Source: CADEEN01 sp963840805
GTDB lineage: Bacteria; Pseudomonadota; Gammaproteobacteria; Burkholderiales; Burkholderiaceae_C
DNA length: 64,000 bases
NCBI GenBank assembly: GCA_963840805.1
Contig: CAWJAJ010000015.1
Span: forward strand, 186,001-250,000
Reading direction: 5' to 3'
Shown here one piece after another: positions 35,742 to 44,954 of the stretch; the first letter of the stretch is position 1, and every line of letters begins with the position of its first letter. A program made the translations under genes and the position numbers. The notes beneath the pieces were generated by a model that saw only the letters and a list, made by a program, of their open reading frames with translations, searched no databases and was not told the DNA's origin.

Positions 35742-36605
35742 TCAGGCGGCCGCCTCCTGCGCCTGCAATTCCTTCAACGTCCGCCCCTGCGCATCCTTCC
35801 ACTCGATGCGCCCGTTCGCGCTGCGCCCCAGCACCACCGCCGCGGCGGTGGAGGGCGACGTGAACACATAGTCCTGCGAGAAGCGGTAGCCGCCGGCTTC
35901 GGCCGCCAGCACGCCATTGCCGATCAGCTCCTGCCGCAGCTCGAACATGCCGCGCACATGCTGCTGCATCGACGGCACCGACTCGGCCACCGCGTGCGAG
36001 CCCGCCTTCACCACGAAGCCCTGGCTGGATTCATAGCCGGTGGCCAGCACGCCCTTGCCCTTGCAGGTGAGCAGCGGCGCGGCGGCCGCGGCGGCGGGCG
36101 GGGCCTGCTCGAAGGCCTGCACGCCCAGCACCGGCAGCATGCCCAGCATGTTCTGCAGGAACACCAGCATGTCGGCGCGGTCGGCCTCGCTCAGCGTGGG
36201 CTCGGCGGGCGCGTTGCCGTTGTCCAGCGGCATGCGCTTGGCGGCCTTGGCCAGGCGCACCAGGTTCGCCTCCAGGAACTGCACATGCGCCTTGTTCAAC
36301 TGCCCCGGCGCGGCCACGAAGCACACCGCGCGGGTCCAGAAATCCTTCTGCGCGTAGTGCGATTCGAGCCGCGGGCGGATGGGGTCGCCCTCGCCGATGT
36401 AGAGCTTCTCGCCCTCGCCATCGTCGCGCGGGCCGAGCAGCAGGTACACGCCCGTCTGGCCCAGCTCGTCGCGCTGCTTCACCTTGGGCAGCAAGGCGCG
36501 CGGGAAGATCAGCGCCTTGCCGATCCAGTTGGAGCGCTCGACGACGCGCAGGCCGTCGGGGTCGCCGTCGGCGACGAAGATGCGGAGGGAGAAGGGGTTG
36601 CTCAT
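35742..36605 (-). CDS. GIY-YIG nuclease family protein with DUF4357 C-terminal domain
   Basis: A 287-residue protein. The N-terminal half has the GIY-YIG core as TGVYLLLG ... KLYIGEGDPIRPRLESHYAQKDFW (about residues 50-90). The C-terminal half carries a DUF4357 domain ending IEWKDAQGRTLKELQAQEA. The two are linked by an Ala/Pro stretch. This architecture is frequent in restriction-modification islands; a nuclease or DNA-recognition accessory role is likely but unproven. The ATG at 36605 (MSNPFSLRIF) is used rather than the frame start at 36767. It is intact, unlike most neighbours. Confidence 0.85.
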   Translation of the reverse strand: MSNPFSLRIFVADGDPDGLRVVERSNWIGKALIFPRALLPKVKQRDELGQTGVYLLLGPRDDGEGEKLYIGEGDPIRPRLESHYAQKDFWTRAVCFVAAPGQLNKAHVQFLEANLVRLAKAAKRMPLDNGNAPAEPTLSEADRADMLVFLQNMLGMLPVLGVQAFEQAPPAAAAAAPLLTCKGKGVLATGYESSQGFVVKAGSHAVAESVPSMQQHVRGMFELRQELIGNGVLAAEAGGYRFSQDYVFTSPSTAAAVVLGRSANGRIEWKDAQGRTLKELQAQEAAA

Positions 36606-36776
36606 CGCCAGTTGGCTGCTTGCTACGTCCAGTGCATCAGCCTTAAGCCGATGCGCCTCATCAGACCACGCTGCCACTTCGTGAAGCAGAAGGTGGTGGA
36701 TTGACTTCTTGCGACTTCTGCTCGCTTCGGCTTCGCTCCCTCTCCATTTCCGTACGGAACGCGCCATAGAGTCGCA

Positions 36777-37209
36777 TCACCGTCGCAACGTTCGGCCCAC
36801 CATGGTCACGAACACTGCGGTCGAATATGCCAACAAAAAGACCGACAGCGATGGCATCCAAGCGAGCACCGTTCCTTTTGTGAAGATCAGCGAGACTGTG
36901 GCAGCGAAGAAAATAAATGCCGGATACGCAAACCCAAAGTGAAAAGCGCCCGCTGCGTTCCGGAATCGGAGGTAGTCCCCAAAGCTTGAACTCTCGATGT
37001 TCACGTAGGTAATCCACACTGCGACCGCGGCCGGGAAAAGCACTTGCCCAGTCACGGCCAGCCAATCGGTGGCGGTGCTTCGAATGAAAGCCGTGCGAAC
37101 TTGCTCCTCGGCAAGCAAGCTTGTCGCAACGAATATTGCCAAGCCAAAGGCCAACTCGATCAACCCGCCCCACACCAACCGACCACATAGTCAGGCGAAA
37201 CTCCTGCAT
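36777..37209 (-). CDS. Small four-helix membrane protein of unknown function (one frameshift)
   Basis: A roughly 143-residue hydrophobic protein. Starting at ATG 37209 (MQEFRLTMWS) and dropping one base near 37187 gives SLVWGGLIELAFGLAIFVAT and continues through about four transmembrane segments. These include FPAAVAVWITYVN, FGFAYPAFIFFAATVSLIF and MPSLSVFLLAYSTAVFVTMV. It begins three bases before the stop of the upstream unknown gene ends, so the pair is coupled. No family is recognised. A membrane protein coupled to a soluble protein inside a defence island invites a membrane-effector hypothesis. Confidence 0.62.
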
Positions 37210-37211
37210 GG

Positions 37212-38166
37212 CTAGTCCTTGTCGTCTTCGACTTGGGGCGGCGGATGCATTCGATCCATCTCCGCAAGTACGGCAGAGAGTGCCAATTGCGCCTCCCGTG
37301 TCTTCGCGATCGTCACCTGACCGCGCACGAAGTCACGGACCCGGTCGACGTGGCCCCGCGCTGCATTGCGCCCGGTACTGAACCCGAGTTCTCCGCCCTT
37401 CCTTCACACCGGCCATTACCACTTCCCCTTTCTTGTAGCCGTCCTGCGCAAGCGACGCGACCGCATGCGGCAATTGCCCCTCAGACTGGCTGAGCCCAGC
37501 GTTGCTCTTCAGGTCATTGAGGTACTCCCTAACGCCGCCGCTCTTCATCTGGTCGTACAGGCCTTTTGCGTATCGGGAAATCTCCGGGTTCGGAAGCAAC
37601 AGGGTTGCGCGCAGATGAGTGAGCCGTTGGAACGAGAAGAACGCTTCAAGCACCTGATTGGCTTCGGGAACGGGTTCCAATCTCAACAGGGATCTGACAT
37701 TCAGCACGGCAGAGGCCAAATCGAAAACCTGGTGCAACGCGTCCAACCAGGCCCTCGTGCTCATGACTGCACTGTTGTGCTCGACTGCGACGAGATGGCG
37801 ATGCATGTAGAACACGACACGTAGCGGCATTGCAGCAGCCGGTTCAGCGTGTGACGTGCCTTCGACGATCGTGTCGTCCGTAACGATCGGCGCGGTTTGC
37901 TCAACCAACGATCTCGCGTATCGCGTTGTCGCTATCCCCGGACGATTGTCAAAGCCATCCGCCTGGCCCTCGTCGAAGTCACGGAGGCTCCACTTCCACT
38001 GGTTCTTCGCTCCGAAGGTCGACACATCATGTCGCGCAGAGCATCCCTCCCGAACGATTTGCAGGATGCCTGCATCGCTGTGAACTGGTTCACCTATGAA
38101 GGCGAATACGTCCGGCTCCACGATGACCAAACGGAACAAGTCAAATTCGAACGGTCGATCAGTCAT
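37212..38166 (-). CDS. Unknown soluble protein embedded in the type I RM operon (one frameshift)
   Basis: A roughly 317-residue protein not recognised. It starts MTDRPFEFDLFRLVIVEPDVF at 38166. Near 37395 one surplus base separates VVMAGVKEG from the natural end, which reads GELGFSTGRNAARGHVDRVRD and finishes MHPPPQVEDDKD at 37212. No transmembrane segment is seen; the fold appears mixed alpha/beta, with an acidic N-terminal half. The codon and base composition is visibly less GC-rich than the flanking chromosome, which suggests separate acquisition. It follows hsdS by 40 bases and is coupled to the small membrane protein. Confidence 0.65.
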
Positions 38167-38206
38167 GGCGGTTGGTCCTGCAGGGCGCACCCACGATGCG
38201 GAATTG

Positions 38207-39539
38207 TCATGGCGAGCAAAACGCAGAGGCCAGCATCGACTGCCTAACAGCTTGTGCACGCTTCAGGTTGGCATCGACCTCGGCCTCGACTTCGCGGACG
38301 ATGGACAGGCGGCGATCGACTTCGGCGACGATGCGGTGTTGCTCGGCGAGCGGTGGGACAGGAAACGGGGCACACTGCGAAACTTTCCAAGGCGTCAAGC
38401 TCGCGCCACTGCTGGTGTGATGGCCAGCCATTCGTGCCGATCAATTGCATCCCCGATGTGACGTGGTGCGCTGAGAGCCGAGCTGTGCCAACTAGTCGTG
38501 GCGCATGCCTTGGCTGTATCGCATCGAAACCTGATGCGACGTCGTCTGCAAACAATGAGCGGCTCTGCGTACCCCGCACCGATGACACGCTACCGCCGCG
38601 CAATCGCCTGACTGCGTGGCCCTTCGCTGAGTCATCAAGAAGTCACCCGGCATCGAATCGGTCCAAGTGTGTGTCGCGATTCAAACTCGGTCGGCAATCG
38701 CCGTTGCCGCTGGTTGATCGCACGTACTGCATAGGCTGGCAACTCGCAGGTGAGTCTTCGAGCGCTCGCCGGTCAGGTACTCGCTCATCGTTGTCGGTCC
38801 AGCGGTGACGGTCGCCAGCTTGGACTCCATCCGCACGAATTCTCGCCAATGTAGCAAGTTGGCTGCACCGCCATTCTGATCGGTCCTCTCGGCGATCGGA
38901 AGCAGGCTCGCCGCGATAGCGGATGGAGGACTGTGGCCTTGTAGCGCTTGAGGTTGGCCTTGACGCGCTGGAGGTTGGCGACGGCTTCGTCGAGGCGGGA
39001 GAACTGCTTTTCGATCTCGGCGACGATGCTCGCGCTGCTCGTTCGAGTCGGCGGCAACGGCAATCGGGCAGCTTGCTCGAAGTACGGCGCTCGACAGTTC
39101 CGACGGCACTGCGCGTGCCATGTGGTGCGCGGATCTCGCGTCCGATTGACGCCGTGCTCGAAGACGAGCGGTACACAGTACTCGGCATCGACACCTCACG
39201 CAGGCGCAAGACGTGCAACTCGGTTGACGCCGAAGCCGATGCCGCGATTGCGCAGGCCGTGTGCCAGAGCGCATCTCGCCGTGCTCCGTACAGGCGTGCT
39301 CTTGACGACGAGCACGTCACCGTCGCGGAAGTACGTGAAGCCCTTCTTCACGTCGCGTTGACGGATGCGTCGCATCCAGACGATCCGGAGCCGGCTTCAC
39401 TGCAGCCATTGGTCGCAACGTAGACCTCGGGTTCTCCGCATGCGACCCGTCGCTGAGTCTTCGGGTCGAACTCGACAGCATCCGTCAGCGGCATCGCGTC
39501 CACGCTGATGGCTGACGCGTCGGCCAGCACAGCACTCAC
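38207..39539 (-). CDS. hsdS: HsdS, type I restriction-modification specificity subunit (multiple frameshifts)
   Basis: The DNA-recognition subunit, readable only piecewise. The start MSAVLADASAISVDAMPLTDAV at 39539 overlaps the hsdR stop (ATGA). Next come VKKGFTYFRDGDVLVVKSTP and STELHVLRLR (first target domain). The central conserved helix is SIVAEIEKQFSRLDEAVANL followed by QRVKANLKRYKATVL. A poorly readable second target domain follows, and finally the second conserved helix PVPPLAEQHRIVAEVDRRL. At least five shifts are needed. Both conserved helices are present, so the gene is full-length in plan. The target domains are less GC-rich than the surroundings, as usual for HsdS. The recognised sequence cannot be predicted. 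Confidence 0.82.
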
Positions 39540-42340
39540 GCCACCAACTCCCGATTCAACTCCTCAATCACCTTCGGCAACTCCGCCCCGAACAACTGAT
39601 GCACCCGCCCCAGCCCGCCCTGCTGGCTGAACGGCGGCAGATCGAAGTCGTCGATCTCGATGCCCAGGCTGGCCGCGATGTGGTCGCGGATCATCTCCAG
39701 CCAGTGCTGCTGCTCCGGCGTGAACGCTTTGCCCGCTGCCGCCTGCTGCGCCAGCCAGGCCTTGAAGTTGGCGGCCACGCGCTCGGGGTAGGGCACCAGC
39801 TCGTTGTCCTGCTGCATCGCAAAGCGCACCAGGCTCACCAGGTCGGTCAGGATGCGCTGGCGGCTCGCGCCTTTCACCTTGCTCTTGTCGAGCGCCGCGT
39901 AGGCCTGCCACAGCGTGCCTTCGTCCAGCAGGTGCGGCGGCGCGTGCAGCGCGTCGGCCAGGGCCTTGATGTCGTCGAAGGTCAGCGGCGCCTTGATCGG
40001 GCGGCTGTAGAGGATCTGCAGCGCGGTGATCTCGTCCTTGTGCTGGGCGATGAAGGCCTCGAAGCTCTGCACGATGCCCTGGGCGCGCTCGCGCGCGGCC
40101 TCGCTGAAGCCGGCTTCGAGCACGCGGTCTTGCGTGACGGTGTCGATCACCAGTTCCTTGCTGGCCTTCAGGCCCAGCAGCAGCGCGCGCAGCGCCGGGT
40201 CGGCCAGCGGCTTGCACGGCCTGGCGCAGCGCGGCCTCGGCCTCCTGCGGGCTGCGGTCTTGCGCCGGGTTCAGCGCGTGCACGATGCCGCCGGCGATCT
40301 GCTTCACGTCCAGGCCGCCGCTGGCCTCGCGCACCTTCTTGCGCTCGGCGTCGGTGAGCTGCGCGTCCAGGCGCGACAGGCGCACCGCCACGCTGGAGAG
40401 CACCTCTTCTTCCACGTTGCCCAGGCTCACGGCCTTGCAGCAGCGCGTCGAAGGGCACGGTCTTCTTCTGGTCCATCGGGCGGCTGTCGGTCTTGTCGCG
40501 CTCGCACACGCCCACGCAATCGACGATGACGAAGTGGTCCTTGTGCACGCCCTCGCCGGGGTTCACGCCGCGCAGGTCGTCGTCTTTCACGACGCGCACG
40601 CCGCGGCCCTTCATCTGCTCGAAGAAGCTGCGGCTCTTCACGCTGCGCATGAAGACCACGATCTCCACCGGCTTGATGTCGGTGCCGGTGGCCACCATGT
40701 CCACCGTGACGGCGATGCGCGGGTAGTAGCTGGTGCGAAAGGCCTTGATCAGGTCTTCGGGCTTGGCGCCCGTGGTGCGGTAGGTGATCTTCTGCGCGAA
40801 CTCGTTGCCGCGGCCGAACTCCTCGCGCAGGATCTCGACGATCTTCTCGGCGTGGTTGTCGTCCTTGGCGAAGACCAGGGTCTTGGGCAGCTCCTGGCGC
40901 TGGGGGAACAGGTCGCGCTGCCAGTTGTCGCGCAGCGTGCGGGCGATGGTGCGGATCTGGTCGGGCGTCTGCACGCTGCGGTCGAGCTCTTCGGGCGCGT
41001 AGTCGAAGTCGTCGTCGAGCTGCCAGTCGCGCTTGGCGCGGGTGGCCTTGTCGCGCACTTCGAGCCAGTAGCCGGCCTCCACCTTGGCGCCGGCCTCGGT
41101 CACTTCGGTCTTGATGCGGTAGACGTCGTAGTTGACGTTCACGCCGTCGGCCACGGCCTGCTCGTGGCCGTACTCCATCACCAGGTTCTGGTTGAAGAAG
41201 CCGAAGGTCTGCTTGTTGGGCGTGGCGGTCAGGCCGATCAGGTGGGCGTCGAAGTATTCGAGCACCTGGCGCCACAGGTTGTAGATGCTGCGGTGCGCTT
41301 CGTCGGTGACGATGATGTCGAAGCTCTCGATCGGGATACTTCGGGTTGTAGTCGATCGGCTCGGGCTGCTTGAACAGGCTTTCGATCTCTTCGGTGCTGT
41401 GCTCGTCGTCCTCGTCGGCCAGCTCGCGGCCCTTCAGCATGCTGAACATGCGCTGGATGGTGCTGATGGTGACGCGCGCGGTGGTGTCGAGGTTGTTGCC
41501 CTGCAGGTGCTGGACGATGTATTCCTCGCCGAACTTGTAGTTGTTGTAGGGCGAGACGTAGGCGTCGAACTCCTTCTTGGCCTGGCGGCCGAGGTTGGCG
41601 CGGTCGACCAGGAACAGCACGCGCCGCGCGCCGGCGAACTTGATCAGGCGGTAGATGAAGCCGATGGCGGTGAAGGTCTTGCCGCTGCCGGTGGCCATCT
41701 GGATCAGCGCGCGCGGCTTGTTGGCGGCGAGGCTCTTTTCCAGGTTGCGGATGGCGGTGATTTGCGCGGGCCAGAGCTTGAAGTCGCCCCATTCGGTGAC
41801 GAGCTCGGGCATCTGCTGCAGGCGGGCGAGGAAGGTTTGGGGTGGCGAGGTATTTGGCGGCGGGTTCGTGGGCTGCGGGTGCGCCCTCACCCCGGCCCTC
41901 TCCGGGGGGAGAGGGGGTAAGAGGTGCAGCCAGTTGGCGAGCTGGTCGGGCTGGTGGAAGGCGAAGACGTTGCGAGCGCGCGGCGCCGGGTCGAGGCCCT
42001 GGGTGAAGTGGGTCTCGATGCCGGTGGATTCGTACAGGAAGGGCAGCGGCCGCTGCCAGGCGGGCAGGCTGGCGGGCAGGCCCTGCGCGTAGCGCGCCGA
42101 CTGGATTTCCACGCCGGTGAGCGTGGCGCCCTGCTTCTTGGCCTCGACCACGCCGCAGGCCTTGCCGTCGACGTAGAGCAGGTAGTCGGCAAAGCCGTGG
42201 CCGGGCTCGAGCGGGAACTCGCGGATCGCGACGCCGCGCGCGGCGTGCAGGTTCACCGCATCGACGGATTGCACGGCCCAGCCGGCAGCGGCCAGCAGGC
42301 GGTCGATCTCGGCGCGGGCCTGTTGCTCCGGTGTCGTCAC
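39536..42340 (-). CDS. hsdR: HsdR, type I restriction endonuclease subunit (three frameshifts)
   Basis: The motor and nuclease subunit, about 930 residues. The N-terminal nuclease domain carries the PD-(D/E)xK-type ADYLLYVDGKACGVVEAKKQ. The helicase has Walker A in MATGSGKTFTAIGF, the DEAH box in IIVTDEAHRSIYNLW and motif III-like GLTATPNKQ. Single surplus bases near 41340, 40440 and 40215 are repaired to NPKIPIESFDIIVTDEAH, LLKAVSLGNVEEE and RQAVKPLADPALRA. The GTG at 42340 with GAGGGG upstream gives the family start TTPEQQARAEIDRLL. It is the first gene of the minus-strand RM unit; hsdS overlaps its stop. Confidence 0.93.
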
Positions 42341-42497
42341 CGGCCCCTCCGTCGAATCGCCTTCTTGTGCATTGGCCCCGACGATAGCCGACCCCCACCC
42401 CCGCCACAACCGACCCGATGGTCAGCGACGGGTGCTGCTGCGCCCAGCGACGCCGGCAACGGAACAACACTCATGGCCCAGAACGAGCGCTTCTGGA

Positions 42498-42509
42498 TAT
42501 ACTTGTATA
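42498..42509 (+). promoter_or_regulatory. Operator/promoter palindrome of the relBE-type pair
   Basis: TATAC-TT-GTATA is a perfect inverted repeat with 5-base arms, 27 bases before the antitoxin ATG. Its AT-rich core overlaps where a -10 box would be. Ribbon-helix-helix antitoxins bind such short palindromes to repress their own operon. Confidence 0.55.
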
Positions 42510-42535
42510 GCGCCTTTTGCTCACCCAACCTGACC

Positions 42536-42760
42536 ATGCTTGCCATTCGCCTCCCCGCCGATCTGGAAGACCGCCTCGCCGCGCTGGCCGAGCGCACGGG
42601 CCGCACCAAGACCTTCTATGCGCGCGAGGCGATCGAGAAGTACATCGACGACCTGGAAGATCTCTACCTGGCCGAGAAGGAGTTGGCCAAGGTGCAGTCC
42701 GGCCGTTCGAAGCCTGTGCCGCTGGCCGAGGTGATGAAGGCGCATGGCCTGGGCGGTTGA
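42536..42760 (+). CDS. RelB/DinJ-like ribbon-helix-helix antitoxin
   Basis: A 74-residue protein beginning MLAIRLPADLEDRLAALAER, a ribbon-helix-helix DNA-binding start. TGRTKTFYAREAIEKYIDDLEDLYLAEK follows as the RelB-type toxin-binding helix, and the tail is SKPVPLAEVMKAHGL. It should repress its promoter and neutralise the adjacent toxin. The gene overlaps the toxin gene by 17 bases, normal for this class. It is divergent from hsdR. Confidence 0.9.
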   Translation: MLAIRLPADLEDRLAALAERTGRTKTFYAREAIEKYIDDLEDLYLAEKELAKVQSGRSKPVPLAEVMKAHGLGG

Positions 42761-43013
42761 GATTTCGGCCGGCGCCCGCAAGGCACTGTCCAAGCTCGAC
42801 ACAGCCGCTGCTCGCGCCATCCTGAAGTTCCTCGACGAGAAGGTGGCCCGTGCAAGCAACCCGCGCGCGAGCGGCAAGGCCCTGACGGGCTCGAAGCTGG
42901 GCAACTTCTGGCGCTGGCGCGTGGGCGACTACCGCGTCGTCGCCGACATCCAGGACCGCACCGTCACCGTGCTGGTGGTGCGCATCGGCCACCGGCGCGA
43001 GGTCTATCGATGA
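42744..43013 (+). CDS. RelE/ParE family toxin
   Basis: An 89-residue protein of the RelE superfamily. AVEISAGARKALSKLDTAAARAI is the N-terminal helical hairpin. KALTGSKLGNFWRWRVGDYRVVADIQ is the core sheet, with the conserved RVGDYRV, and VLVVRIGHRREVYR is the C-terminal strand with the basic H-R-x-x-V-Y residues typical of mRNA interferases. It likely cleaves mRNA on the ribosome when the antitoxin is degraded. A short 24-codon open frame follows (43010-43084) but shows no family resemblance. Confidence 0.9.
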   Translation: MAWAVEISAGARKALSKLDTAAARAILKFLDEKVARASNPRASGKALTGSKLGNFWRWRVGDYRVVADIQDRTVTVLVVRIGHRREVYR

Positions 43014-43096
43014 GCATCAAGGGTGGCGCCGTGCGCACCGAGTCCATCAGTGTCACCGAGGTCAAGCGCGACGCCGACGCCTGACGTCGCCGGGTT

Positions 43097-43310
43097 GGCA
43101 ATCCCAAGGGCGCCATCTACGAAGGCCTGCTGGAGCGCAACGCAGCCGAGGTGAAGAGCGGCGCCGGCCAGTACTTCACGCCGTGCCCGCTGATCCAGGC
43201 CATGGTGACGGTGGTGGACCGAGCGCTTCAAGCGCTTCGCCGTGGAAGACCTGCAGGCGGCGCTGGAGGCGTTCCAGGCCGTGGCCGAAGAGTTGGCGAC
43301 AGTCAAGTAG
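43097..43310 (+). pseudogene. Remnant of a second, different hsdM
   Basis: Two pieces of a type I methyltransferase gene are joined here. The first (43097-about 43218) reads GNPKGAIYEGLLERNAAEVK then SGAGQYFTPCPLIQAMVTVV, the segment just before the SAM-binding motif. The second, one frame away (about 43220-43310), reads WTERFKRFAVEDLQAALEAF then QAVAEELATVK with a stop, resembling an HsdM C-terminus. The methyltransferase core between them is deleted. The sequence differs from the corresponding part of the HsdM at 32816-34315 (AYEGLLEKNAQDTKSGAGQ), so it comes from another subfamily, not a recent duplication. Confidence 0.82.
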
Positions 43311-43395
43311 CGCTGCGCGTCCCTAATCCGAAGGCCACGGCCAGGCCGCCGCAGGCGTAGAGTGGCCGCCCTCCCCTCAGCCAGCCGGAGCGGCC

Positions 43396-43812
43396 ATGCA
43401 CATCGAGCCCTACCTGTTCTTCAACGGCCGCTGCGAGGAAGCGATCGCCTTCTACCAGCGCGCGCTCGGCGCCGAACTGCTGATGCTGATGCGCAACAAG
43501 GAAGCGCCCGAGAAGCCGCCGCCGGGCATGCTGCCGCCGGGCTCGGACGACAAGGTGATGCACGCCACGCTGCGCATCGGCAGCAGCAACCTGATGCTCA
43601 GCGATGGGCGCTGCGACGGCCAGCCGGTGTTCAGCGGCTTCTCGCTCTCGCTCGACGCGGCCAACGAGGCCGAGGCCGAGCGGCTGTTCGCTGCGCTGGC
43701 CGATGGCGGCACGGTGCAGATGCCGCTGGGCAAGACCTTCTGGTCGCCGAAGTTCGGCATGGTGGCCGACCGCTTCGGCGTGGGCTGGATGGTGGGCATG
43801 GCGCCGGCCTGA
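43396..43812 (+). CDS. VOC family protein (PhnB/YjdN-like)
   Basis: A 138-residue vicinal-oxygen-chelate fold protein. The start MHIEPYLFFNGRCEEAIAFYQRALGAEL is typical of the PhnB-like group, as is the end GKTFWSPKFGMVADRFGVGWMV. The two beta-alpha-beta-beta modules are visible. Function in this group is undefined; some are annotated as 3-demethylubiquinone methyltransferase-like without evidence. It marks the return to ordinary chromosomal sequence after the defence island and is convergent with the ABC transporter operon (71 bases). Confidence 0.9.
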   Translation: MHIEPYLFFNGRCEEAIAFYQRALGAELLMLMRNKEAPEKPPPGMLPPGSDDKVMHATLRIGSSNLMLSDGRCDGQPVFSGFSLSLDAANEAEAERLFAALADGGTVQMPLGKTFWSPKFGMVADRFGVGWMVGMAPA

Positions 43813-43882
43813 CGCACGCGACGTCCGGTGTGGGTTGCCCGGACTGACCCTGCCCGCCGGTCGACCGCGACGGCTGGGCGAC

Positions 43883-44938
43883 TCAAGCGGGACGGTTCTC
43901 CGCGTTGGAGCGGTCGACGCCGCGAAGGGAAAGCTCCCTCGCGCGATGACAGCTCACGAAGTGGTTGGGGGCGATCTCCTCATGTGCCGGCGCCTTCTCG
44001 CGGCAGACGGCCTGCGCGTACTTGCACCGTGGATGGAAGTGGCACCCCGGCGGCGTATTGGCCGGGTCGGCCACTTCGCCCTGGAGGACGATCCGCTCGG
44101 AGCGCAGGCGCGGATCCGGCTTCGGGACCGCGGACATCAGGGCCTCGGTATACGGATGCCTCGGCGAGGCGAACAACTCCTCGGTGGGCGCTGTCTCGAC
44201 GATGCGGCCGACATACATCACCGCGACCCGCTCGCTGATGTGCTTGACGACACTGAGGTCGTGCGCGACGAAGAGGTAGGTCAGCTTCAGCTTTTCCTGA
44301 AGATCGAGGAGGAGGTTCAGGATCTGCGCCTGGACCGACACGTCCAGCGCGGAAACGGGTTCGTCCGCAACGACCAGGCGGGGATTCAGGGCCAGCGCAC
44401 GGGCGATGCCGATGCGCTGCCGCTGGCCGCCCGAGAAGGCGTGCGGGTAGCGGCGCATGTATTCCGGCCGCAGGCCCACGAGGTCGAGCAGTTCGACGAC
44501 CCGGTCGGTTCGCTGCTGGGCGTTGCCCACGCCGTGCACGAGCAGGGGCTCGCCGACGATGTCCAGCAGGGTCATGCGCGGGTTCAGCGACGAGAACGGA
44601 TCCTGAAAGATCATCTGCATCTGGCGCCGAAGCGACCGCAGCCTGCTCTTCGGAGCGGTCGCCACGTCCAGCACCTCGCCGTTGTCCGACAGCAGCACCT
44701 GGCCGGCCGTCGGCGTGATGGCCCGCAAGATGCAGCGCGCCGTCGTGGTCTTGCCGCAGCCGCTCTCGCCGACCAGCGACAGCGTCTCGCCGTGATTGAG
44801 AAAGAAGGTCACGTCGTCGACCGCCTTCACGTGGCCGATGGTCTTTTGCAGCAGCCCCCGTCGTATGGGGAAGTACTTCTTCAGCCCTCTCACGTCGAGG
44901 AGCACGGACTGGCCTGAACCGACGTTGCCGTTCGTCAT
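43883..44938 (-). CDS. Peptide/nickel-type ABC transporter ATPase (OppF/DppF)
   Basis: A 351-residue ATPase. Walker A is GESGCGKTTTARCIL, the signature FSGGQRQRIGIARAL and Walker B LVVADEPVSALDVS. The C-terminal oligopeptide-transporter domain has CHFHPRCKYAQAVC, whose four cysteines in OppD/DppF proteins can hold an iron-sulfur cluster. N-terminal GLKKYFPIRRGLLQ is typical of the F-subunit. It is the last gene of the five-gene importer operon, 16 bases after the D-subunit stop. It acts in the cytoplasm with that partner. Confidence 0.95.
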   Translation of the reverse strand: MTNGNVGSGQSVLLDVRGLKKYFPIRRGLLQKTIGHVKAVDDVTFFLNHGETLSLVGESGCGKTTTARCILRAITPTAGQVLLSDNGEVLDVATAPKSRLRSLRRQMQMIFQDPFSSLNPRMTLLDIVGEPLLVHGVGNAQQRTDRVVELLDLVGLRPEYMRRYPHAFSGGQRQRIGIARALALNPRLVVADEPVSALDVSVQAQILNLLLDLQEKLKLTYLFVAHDLSVVKHISERVAVMYVGRIVETAPTEELFASPRHPYTEALMSAVPKPDPRLRSERIVLQGEVADPANTPPGCHFHPRCKYAQAVCREKAPAHEEIAPNHFVSCHRARELSLRGVDRSNAENRPA

Positions 44939-44954
44939 TCTCGTCTGGTGCTCA

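Noticed and set aside
43010..43084. A 24-codon frame (MSIKGGAVRTESISV onward) after the RelE-like toxin
   Set aside because: It overlaps the toxin stop, has no recognisable family or ribosome site of its own, and leads directly into the hsdM scar.
34312..43310. Island as an integrative element or prophage
   Set aside because: No integrase, transposase, phage structural gene or attachment-site duplication was found at either end within the window.
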